From Neostapfia colusana (taxonomy: Eukaryota; Streptophyta; Magnoliopsida; Poales; Poaceae), in NCBI GenBank assembly GCA_030760725.1, contig JASWHV010000012.1, forward strand, positions 55,087,652 through 55,151,651: DNA of 64,000 nt, given 5' to 3'. Shown here piece after piece: positions 56,501-64,000 of the stretch. A program made the position numbers and the translations under genes. Position 1 is the stretch's first letter, and the number at the start of each line of letters is the position of its first letter. The notes under the pieces were generated by a model. That model worked only from the letters and a program-made list of their open reading frames with translations, did not search any database and was not told the DNA's origin.

Positions 56501-57376
56501 TGAAATGAGTATGATGGGAGAACTCACATACTTTTTGGGGCTGAAAATCAAGCAAACCAAGGAAGGAACTTTTGTGCATCAAACAAAGTATATGAAAGAC
56601 CTCCTTAAGCACTTTAACATGGACAAAATCAATCCTCTTCGAACACCAATGGGAACAACAACAACACTTGAACTTGACGAAGATGGTGAACCTGTGGATC
56701 AAAAAGAATATAGAAGCATGATCGGGTCATTTTTGTACCTCACGACATCAAGACCGTACATGCAATTCAGCGTATGTCTTTGTGCACAATTCCAAGCTTC
56801 CCTAGGTGCTTCACATCGTCAAGCCGTCAAAAGGATCCTCAGGTACTTACATGGAACTCAAGAATTTGGCATTTTCTTCCTTCTTTCTCAATCGTTACTT
56901 TGAAAGCTTTTTCGGATGCTGATTTTAGGGGTTGTAGGATTGATAGGAAAAGTATTTTGGGTGCTTGTCATTTCCTTGGTAATTCACTTGTTGCTTGGTC
57001 TTCTAGAAAATAAAATTCAGTTGCACAATCCACGGCCGGATCTGAATATGTAGCTGCTGCTAGCGCTTGCTCACAAATTCTTTGGATTGTTCAAACACTT
57101 AAGGACTATGGGGTTGATCTAGATAGTGTTCCACTGTTTTGTGATAATACTAGTGCTATTTTCATTGCTAAAAACCTTGTGCAACATTCTAAAAGAAAGC
57201 ACATTGACATTAGGTATCACTTTCTCCATGATAATGTTGAAAAAGGAAACATTGTGCTTCACCGTGAAGATACCGAACAACAATTGGCTGACATTTTTAA
57301 AAAACACTTGGATTTCACTTGTTTTTGTTTCATTCATAGTGAAATAGGGGTTATGCATCCTCATGGCTTAAATTGA
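50545..57376 (+). pseudogene. copia-2 gag-pol, multiply broken and split
   Basis: Gag (about 50568-51431) reads FDGIDFQVWKAHMEAYIHAQ and LIIQGLTQNDFDRV, with a damaged CCHC knuckle near 51405 (RCFECGKA then a stop). The protease region at about 52570 has DSDCSRHMTG, where the family has Asp-Ser-Gly. The catalytic triad is therefore altered. Integrase runs at 52950-53562 and resumes at 55215 (LGKTPYELRFGHRPSVTHLR). RT lies at about 55850-56600 (YGLKQAPRAWYDRL, VQVYVDDIIFG) and RNase H at about 56640-57350. Many stops interrupt it. The SIRE/Maximus assignment rests on remembered phrases such as MGELTYFLGLKIKQ. Confidence 0.88.
53563..55214 (-). repeat. inverted solo LTR of the copia-2 family inside copia-2 integrase
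   Basis: Read on the minus strand, it begins TGTGAGACCTATGTGTGC at 55214 and ends TTCGATCCTACA at 53563, a complete LTR of 1652 bases. CAAAC is duplicated exactly at 53558-53562 and 55215-55219. Between the two duplications the integrase codons run on: the V-S-N codons before it join R-V-F-L after it. A second family member therefore inserted in reverse and later collapsed to one LTR by recombination. About 280 bases near 54940-55160 look unlike the other LTRs and carry repeated GGTCCGAC-type motifs. Confidence 0.92.
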
Positions 57377-58304
57377 GGAGGAGTTCTGAAACTTGGGAAG
57401 TCTATGTGTGATCTAATTTTAAAATAATATGAGCAAAGTATTTCATACATATATGACTTTGTGATTCCTTTTACATGCTGAAAGTTCTTACTACATTACT
57501 CGTGTTATACATTTTTTAGTTTTTGTCATTACTAGTGATTGGAATAATTACTGACACTAAATCTATTCATGATCGAACTTTCTTGCTATTTTGAACTTGT
57601 TGCATCCTCACAAGTGCTTTTAATAATGAAAAATTAATCAATCAATTATCCACATGTTGGTCTTTTATGATCAAATGGAAAAATGAGATAAGATCAAGAG
57701 AATATGCATGCATCACACTTCTTGTTTTGAGATGGATTATCATTGCACTTAGATATGAACTTGAAAGAAGTTGTGTATGACTAAAACTATGTCATTAAGC
57801 TTCTGATTGTCAAATGACATAGGCTTGGCTTGGTTGGTTAGAATAAGGCCGATGCGGCATATAATCTCTTGCAAATGTCATATGATCTGAACTTGTGCTT
57901 TAAAAGATAATGAAAAATGCAGCAACATGTGTCATACTTTAAGGTTTTGAAATAGCTAAGTTTGTGAGATCATGACTTGCTTAAATTGAAAAATTACACT
58001 TTATCTCTAGCATGGCATACACTACTTTATGTATATCATTTATGTGATAGTGTAAGTTACTTGAAAGTATGACTTAGATGAGCTTTGTTTTATATGTATA
58101 CGTCATATTATGCTCATAATAAATTGAAATTTCTCTTTTGGACCTTGCAGAATACATTGTCAAAGGGGGAGAAATATGTCACATATTGCACATTCACGAG
58201 TATTTTACATGTTCTTCTCAGGGGGAGATTTTTTTTTGAAATTTCTTTCTCATTTGATTTTTGATTTCAAAAATGGGGAGAAATTTGATTTCAAAACTTT
58301 TTCA
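57377..58304 (+). other. copia-2 untranslated region before the 3' LTR
   Basis: This AT-rich, non-coding stretch follows RNase H. GGGGGAGA-type purine runs lie at about 58157, 58217 and 58274, as in SIRE-type elements, any of which may serve as polypurine tracts. Confidence 0.6.
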
Positions 58305-59772
58305 TGTGAGACCTATGTGTGTTGAATACATTGGCAATTACAATAAAAGTGAGGATTTAAATTCAAAGTTTTGAATATTGCCAAAATATCCGCTTCAGAT
58401 TGTCCGAACTTTCTCACTGCATTTCAGGAGTAACTGTCACTGTAGAGCAACCGTTTTCATAGTGTTTAATTTTTAGCCACTCTGTTTTTAACTTGCAATG
58501 TTTCGAACTTGCTTCTTGGCTTATGGAATGTTTGCTTATTATTCTCTTACTAAGTTTTTGATGTGTTATGGCTGATTATGGTGGTTAATACATTGCTATG
58601 GTTTGCATCCTTCTTATGTGAGGTGCTCATGTAAGCTGCTGTGGTTTTCGGACTAACGTGAGTCAAGTCGCGGACTTGTGCTAAAAAAAAGTGGATGTTT
58701 GTTCATGTGCAGGTGTTGCTTGAGATCAAGACATGGCTGGTGATGGAGATCCATGAACTAGTCTTAGAGAGAAGATGAGGTTCAACAACCAATTGTGGTT
58801 GAGCTGATCGGGAGGTCAGGCAGCATGTTTGGGTCAAGAACAATGCATATGAAAGTGTTGTGAACGCTTTGGAAAGTGTTTGCACGTATGCAAGGGGTGC
58901 ATGGACGTGGCTACATTGTTCCAAGGCGTGGTAAAGAGGTATGGAAGTGAAGATATGGTTGAAAAGGTTCAACCGGCTGGTTTTTGCCCTCAGGCTGCGG
59001 CTGAGGTGGTTATGGTTCGTTTATGGAAAGTTTCGAGTTTGTTAAAATAGGATTTTGTGTTAGGCACGAAGTAGAGTTGTTTTAGAAATATTTGGTACGT
59101 TCCTAAGGTGTTTGGAAGTATTATTATTGCTTCAACCCGCGTATAGAAGAGTCTTGAGCAGTTTTGGAAAGTTAGAGTTTGAATCCAAGTTGGAGTAGGA
59201 TTCCTATATTGAATTGGGTTGGTCTTAGGGCTGGTTATATAAGCAAGGGAGGCCAAGGCTCTTGGAGAACATGACTTGTGGCTGCTTCTCTTATGTTTTG
59301 ATCAATAAAATTCGTAGTTTAGAGGAGCTTTGGTGCCTTGTTCGTCCGACTTGTTTAAGATAAGTTTTTCCTTTGCGAGTTTTACTGATCCAATTGAAGT
59401 GATTCTTTTTTGGGTTGTCTTCACAAATTTATTATCTATCATCTCTGAAAATTTCAAGGTCATTGGATTTGTAGTTTTTTTGATGTACACGAGTTTCTTT
59501 TCAGCATTGCAGATCTGTTTTTAAAATCGGGTAGAACAGATTGACCTCCATCTAGTCTTTTGATCATAACTCAAGTTCGACTTAGTGTTTTCACCTGATT
59601 ATTGTTGCAGTGGATTCGTGACTTGATTCTCTATAATATCCACTAGTTTAGTCATGTTTAAACACATCAAAAACAGTCACACACACGGTTTCTTTATCAG
59701 ATCAATTTTCTGCCGAGAGTTTTTTTTTGTAGCTTCTGCATAAAAACTCATACTTGTAGCTTCGATCCTACA
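58305..59772 (+). repeat. copia-2 3' LTR
   Basis: It starts TGTGAGACCTATGTGTG and ends CTTCGATCCTACA, followed by the CTTGG duplication. Near its end it differs from the 5' LTR: the block with CACGTG is replaced or deleted. Confidence 0.87.
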
Positions 59773-59777
59773 CTTGG

Positions 59778-60189
59778 AAGTCTTTTTCCAGCTTCTGTAC
59801 TTGGAGGAGGTACACTGCAAGCTGAGGATCATTGCAGCAACATTCCCCTTGACTAGCTTGATGACCAGCTAGGAATCACCTTTGACCAACAACTTCTAAA
59901 CGCCAAGAGACAACGGTCTTTAACCTGAAGATAAGAGCCTCATACTCCGCCAAGTTGTTGGTTGCCTTGAAGTCAAGCCGCACCATGTACCTGAACTGCT
60001 CCCCAGTCGGGGTGAGGAGCAGGACCTCTGCTCCGGCACCTTGCTTGCGCGAGGAGTCGTCGAAGAAGAGTGTCCAGTGGGGCTTGGTGAAGACCGGAGC
60101 TCTGGGCTCGGGCTCATGATTGTCTTGGCCCCCAAGGTGGCACGGTGGCGGTGTCTACTCAGCCATGAAGTCAGCTAGCACCTTACTCT
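59778..60189 (-). pseudogene. Ty3/gypsy RNase H part, separated from integrase by copia-2
   Basis: The minus strand carries KPHWTLFFDDSSRKQGAGA, VLLLTPTGEQFRYMVRL and NNLAEYEAL, the conserved core of gypsy RNase H. This would continue directly into 48977 if copia-2 were removed. The sequence stops at 60189, where a CACTA transposon begins, so the reverse transcriptase lies outside the window. Confidence 0.85.
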
Positions 60190-60530
60190 CACTACATGAA
60201 TATGAACAATTAACGACGGCTGGAAACCGTCGTTAATAAAAGGAAAACAGTCTTAAATAAGTTATTCACGACGAGGAAGACAGTTTTTGGCCGTCACCGA
60301 TAATTAGTCATAAAAAGGTTGTTATGACGGCTAAATAATCCCGTCGCGAATAAGCTCTCCCGACTGCCACGTGGCTAGAGGGATTTATTCACGACGGGCT
60401 GATCTTAGCCGTCATAAATACTAGTGGCTTATTTACGACGACTAATCATGGCCGTCGTAAATAGTAATGGTTTATTTACGACGGCCAGCACCAGGAAACC
60501 ATCGTAAATAAGTTTGGTAATTTTTTTAAA
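60190..60530. repeat. CACTA terminal and subterminal repeat region
   Basis: It begins CACTACA. Perfect or near-perfect hairpins follow, such as AACGACGG...CCGTCGTT at 60212-60235. More TTTACGACGG / CCGTCGTAAA pairs lie at about 60290-60360, 60390-60420, 60432-60461 and 60472-60510. Such arrays bind TnpA in known CACTA elements. Confidence 0.83.
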
Positions 60531-60679
60531 ATTAGAAAATACTGCCCTGGCTTCGAGGCTAGCCCTGACTCGATGGCCAGCTCATACAGGCAGTCAACAA
60601 TAACAACAACGATATGCAGTAAAAATATTATAAACATGTACACTAGCTAGACACGCACACCACACTACACACTACCATG

Positions 60680-63054
60680 TGCGCTACCTCCAGAACCTGG
60701 GAACTCGTCCTCCAGCCTTCGTCCTCCCGGTAGCTGCGGCGATGGCGTGTGAGCCTCGGTCGCGGAGCCCTGTTATGTATAAGTGTAGTTAGACAAGTTA
60801 TAATTTTTAAATGCATATTTGCATAAGTGAGCTTATTATAACCTAGAATTGATCAAGTTAAACTAGTTTTGGCTATGTTTGACTAAGTTTGGTGATATTC
60901 TAATAAATTTGGCTAAATTTCATCAAATATGGCTATGTTTATACCTCTGCTCCTGTAAACGGGGCCTGTGGCTCCTGTGGGGGCTGCCACTGTGGAAAGA
61001 CGAATGGCTGCCCTGCCGCCATAGCCTGTGAACAGAAAATATTATCATACAACCATCATTGATATGTTAGAAATATTAATTAAAATGACCGTTACATACC
61101 TGCATTGCCTTTTGCATCAGTAGCATGAATGAGGCTTGATACTCGTCCCGAGCCCTGCTTGTCGCGGCTTGATGCTCCCTTTCTAGCCGGAGCTCCTCCT
61201 GTGTCCTGCGGAGCTCGTCCCGAACACTCTAGATCTCCAGGGAGCTCGGGTGTCTCGATCCCGCCTGCCGCGATGAAGAGCCACTCGAGGAAAGTCGTGC
61301 CTCCCTCGAGTTGACAACTCCATTGAAGATGGTGAACCTACAAAAGAAGAAAGATTATTAAATTTTTGAATCTCAAATTCATTAACATTAAATAATAAAA
61401 AAGAGAACTTACCGTCCGTGCGGTTTCCCGCCTCTGGTTGCATACGTGGCTTCCGGGATAATTGGCGCGCTTTGCCAATCAAAGCCTTCACCGTGAAGCC
61501 CCTACGCCTCCTGCCCATACCTTGCCTACAAAGACAGAAAGATAATATCATCAAAACTATTTAAGAAAACTCAATACAAATACAAAACAACTCACCAGTG
61601 CGTCCGACGCCACCTGAGAACACAGCTGGTCAGGCTGTGATGGGTCACTTCCCCTGTGACCTCTCTTCCAGACCTGAATCGGAGTCGGCTCCTGACCGCT
61701 CTCGCGCTCCTATGTATATGTGTTAGTTCAATGAATAATTTTAACATATTTCAAAACAATAGTAATCACACTTACCATGCGTTTATTCAGACGTAAGTAG
61801 CCGTCCACACCAAACGTGTGCTTTCCATCTGTCCCTCTGCTCTGTCAATGGGTCCTAGAAACTTCCTGGAACCCCTGCACGGTAGTCCTCCGAACGGCCG
61901 TCTAACCACGCTACACCGACCTGCATACACTTATTATTAGGTTATTGACTATTTACCTATTGTGATTCTTCCACATTTTAAAATAAATATTATACAATTT
62001 ACCTCTGCGTACTGCTCCGCCGCCAAGTACCTGGAAGCCACGTTTCTGAATGCCCCCAGCTCGCCCTCTTCCGGATGCAGTTTCATGTACGCTCTCATCG
62101 CTTGAATTCTTGCGTTTGATAGCGACTGCATAACGAGCTTCCGAGCGTTCTTCTGGAACACGGCTCAGGGGTAGTCCACCTCGGCCGTGTCCTCCAAATG
62201 GCACCATGCCTAAAAAATATATTTATACATCATTGGTATTAACCATATTATAGATTTGTATTACAGAAATATATAATTCATGCTTACCATAAAGTCGTAC
62301 CACACAGCTTCCTGGTGGTTGTCGTGAGCAACGTGCTGGGCGGTGGCGTAATCGTCCCACGACGTGGCGGGGACTCCGTTCACTACACCGGGGTAGTGCA
62401 AATGGATAAGCCGTCCGAAGACACTGTTCACTTGCTTGTGGCGTCCTTGACCCGTGGACGAGTCATCGTACCAAGACCTGATAAAGAATGATAAATCAAT
62501 ACATCTAAAATGCTAAAATAATCTAATTTGAAGAGCTAGAGATTTACTTACATATCACCAACCGGACGAATAATTATCCGTTCATCTGGGTTTGCAGGAG
62601 CTAGAGGAGGAGCCACATAGTGAATCCTCCTAGTCCGACGCTTATGAGGTGGCTCGATGTCAGGTGACCCGGAGGAGTGGTCACTGGAAGAGTCCACAAG
62701 CGGGTCCATAGGCTGGCTACCCAACCCTGAAGGGTGGTCAGCCTGTGCTGGCTGCAGAGGACCTCTTGTCTCTGAATCCTCGAACCTAGAGTCCTCCTGG
62801 GTAATTTAAAAGAACCATAATGTAGATGAATGAAATAATTATTGACATTATAAGATTCACGAAATGTTATTTACCTCGGCTGAACGCTGTAAGGCAACTG
62901 CTGCACCTCTCAGCTCCGGTAGCTGACTCATCAAAGCAGCCCGTCTAGCAGAAAGTCCGCTAGACGTACTGCCCTGAAAGACGTCAGCTGCCCTACGCAA
63001 TAAACCTCTTGCTAAGCTCCCCGCCTTTCCCTTTCTACCACTGCTCGACGACAT
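60680..63054 (-). pseudogene. CACTA TnpA-like gene (Transposase_24 type), multi-exon, broken
   Basis: Starting at the ATG at 63054, four exons fit with GT-AG borders and matching phases: 63054-62875, 62796-62552, 62477-62288 and 62209-62003. They give MSSSSGRKGKAGSLARG, an acidic/proline-rich linker with PPHKRRTRRIHY, then GRHKQVNSVFGRLIHLHYPG, EAVWYDFM and ARIQAMRAYMKLHPEEGEL. That layout is typical of the plant En/Spm-associated TnpA-like (Transposase_24) domain. Exon 4 has an in-frame TGA after VDYP, and the next exon (from 61920, VGVAWLDGRSEDYRAG) loses frame. Later pieces near 61540, 61300 and 61180 encode RRRGFTVKALIGKARQLSR and a glutamate/arginine-rich coiled coil (VRDELRRTQEELRLEREHQA). 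The protein would bind subterminal repeats. Confidence 0.75.
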
Positions 63055-63239
63055 CCTATTGAATGTAAAATGGTTAATGAATGTAAAGGAAAATATATAA
63101 GACGAAAGAAGAGATATAAGATGTTACTTGAAAATATATAAGACGTTACTCAAAATCTGTTTCAAAATTCATCATTATCACGACCATGAAATCTACTTAA
63201 TCCGGACCACCGATCTTCTGTCGTGATTGTTTTTTGTTT

Positions 63240-63412
63240 TCGTTTTCACATTTCACGAGTCTCTAAATCTTGAGCATCTCCAACTAACTCATCGATACCT
63301 AGACCAGGTTCAATGACAAAAGAGTCTGGCAACTCTTGTTCTTAGTAAACCTCATCAATCTCAACGTTCAACAAACTATCTTGGTATCGAGAATCATCTG
63401 GTGTATATAACT
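63240..63412 (-). pseudogene. possible C-terminal remnant of the CACTA TNP2 transposase
   Basis: The minus strand reads YTPDDSRYQDSLLNVEIDEV, a stop, then EQELPDSFVIEPGLGIDEL. This acidic tail resembles the end of plant TNP2 proteins. It lies just upstream of the TnpA-like gene, where TNP2 should end. The rest of TNP2 is missing, as expected for an internal deletion derivative. The assignment is from memory of the family. Confidence 0.45.
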
Positions 63413-63469
63413 GCGCACAAGGATTCACCTTGTGTACAACCCACCAAGCATGTAGTTTTTTTTCCATGG

Positions 63470-63960
63470 ATAAAACCTCAATGGGCCGGGCCAGGGCGGC
63501 GGTGGGTTTGGGCGGGGCCGGGTCTGCGGCGGGGCGGTCGGAGCCGACCGTGTCGGGGCGGGGCGGTCAGGGGCGGGAGGGCCAGCCGGGGCGGTGGCAG
63601 CAAAGGTGCGCGGGGAGGCCGGGGTGGGCGGCGGCAAAGGCGCGCGGGGAGGCCGGGGTGGCCGGCAGAAAAAGCGCGGGGGAGGCAAGAGTGGGTGGCG
63701 GAGGCGGAGCGCGGGTAGGCCAGGGTGGGCGGCGGCGTGCAAGGAGGCCGGGGTGGGCGGCGGCGGCGGCGGAACCGGTCGGGGGCGCGCGGGCCAGGGA
63801 GGATGGAGGGGCGGTGGCACGAGATGGCGGTGGCGGCGCGAGAGGGCGGCGACGGCGGTGCGCGAGGTCGGCGGTGGTGGCGCGAGAGGCGGCGGCGGCG
63901 GAACAATCGGGTTGGCGCGGGCGTGAATGCCCGCACCGACATCGGCCCGGGCGGGTATAT
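63470..63960. other. very GC-rich low-complexity block inside the CACTA element
   Basis: GGC/GCG-rich sequence is open in all frames on both strands without any recognisable domain. It lies between the TNP2 remnant and the right subterminal repeats, where the element's promoter and untranslated leader should be. I regard the overlapping long frames as composition artefacts. Confidence 0.6.
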
Positions 63961-64000
63961 ACACTTTATTTAAGACGGCCAGAGACCTGGCCGTCGTAAA

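Larger units (their letters stand above)
48978..59772 (+). mobile_element. copia-2: SIRE/Maximus-like LTR retrotransposon nested in gypsy
   Basis: LTRs at 48978-50530 and 58305-59772 both start TGTGAGACCTATGTGTG and end in CTACA. CTTGG is duplicated on both sides (48973-48977 and 59773-59777), exactly inside the gypsy pol. The LTRs are about 1.5 kb and visibly diverged, so this is older than copia-1. A long non-coding region with GGGGGAGA motifs precedes the 3' LTR. An inverted solo LTR of the same family splits the integrase. Confidence 0.92.
60190..64000 (-). mobile_element. CACTA (En/Spm) DNA transposon, right end beyond the window
   Basis: The left terminus CACTACATGAATATGAAC begins where gypsy pol stops. 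Subterminal DNA (60200-60520) is filled with inverted ACGACGG-type motifs, and the same motifs reappear at 63967-64000. The opposite terminus must therefore be close beyond the window. The cargo is a TnpA-like gene, and there is no room for a full TNP2 transposase. A non-autonomous or internally deleted CACTA of roughly 4 kb is the best reading. Confidence 0.85.

Noticed and set aside
63401..63999. Several overlapping long reading frames, glycine/arginine- or proline-rich, on both strands
   Set aside because: The block is extremely GC-rich, so stops are rare in every frame. No frame has a recognisable domain and all are open together, which points to composition and not coding.

Overview
The window is plant nuclear DNA, and the single host gene points to a grass, probably a panicoid. 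It contains one complete host gene. A bifunctional aspartokinase / homoserine dehydrogenase (AK-HSDH, plastid targeted) runs on the + strand from 7183 to 38574. I assembled 19 exons by eye. Every junction is GT-AG, all reading phases agree, and the joined protein is 918 residues, the family length in maize (about 917-920 aa). Everything else I can identify is transposable-element DNA, gene debris or unassigned intergenic sequence. There are no prokaryotic features.

Layout. 1-6700: intergenic repeats, with LTR-like DNA, a 5'-truncated LTR of a copia family seen again later, and an L1-type LINE scrap. 6701-7182: upstream region of the AK-HSDH gene. 7183-38574: the gene, stretched to about 31 kb because two introns filled with nested transposons. 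Intron 6 holds an RTE-type LINE (16-bp target duplication). That LINE carries a hAT-like element (8-bp duplication), a complete copia retrotransposon (5-bp duplication) and a tRNA-derived SINE, and the copia carries a LINE fragment. Intron 10 holds a second nest of RTE LINEs in both orientations. Introns 7 and 12 hold a Stowaway MITE and a SINE. 38575-41683: 3' flank, a broken BRI1-like leucine-rich-repeat fragment, and a small SINE-like LINE derivative.

41684-60189 is a minus-strand Ty3/gypsy element of the kind that carries an extra antisense ORF. Its 3' LTR is at 41684-42916 and has a 56-bp minisatellite rich in CACGTG. The antisense ORF is at about 43505-46095, and broken integrase/RNase H lies at 47465-48977 and 59778-60189. 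A SIRE/Maximus-like copia element (48978-59772, duplication CTTGG) is inserted in this gypsy pol. It is itself split by an inverted solo LTR of its own family (53563-55214, duplication CAAAC). From 60190 to the window end lies a CACTA transposon. It has a CACTACA terminus, hairpin-like subterminal repeats, and a minus-strand TnpA-like gene with an in-frame stop.

The AK-HSDH gene looks functional despite the insertions. Each nest with good boundaries can be removed on paper at its target-site duplication, leaving an intron of ordinary size: intron 6 shrinks from 11.0 kb to about 0.6 kb. I found no unknown multi-gene system. The best leads are the effect of the intronic nests on transcription (inverted LINE copies, sense LTR poly(A) signals), a mobile head-plus-tail LINE derivative, and the regulatory-looking repeats in the gypsy LTR and the LINE 5' end.
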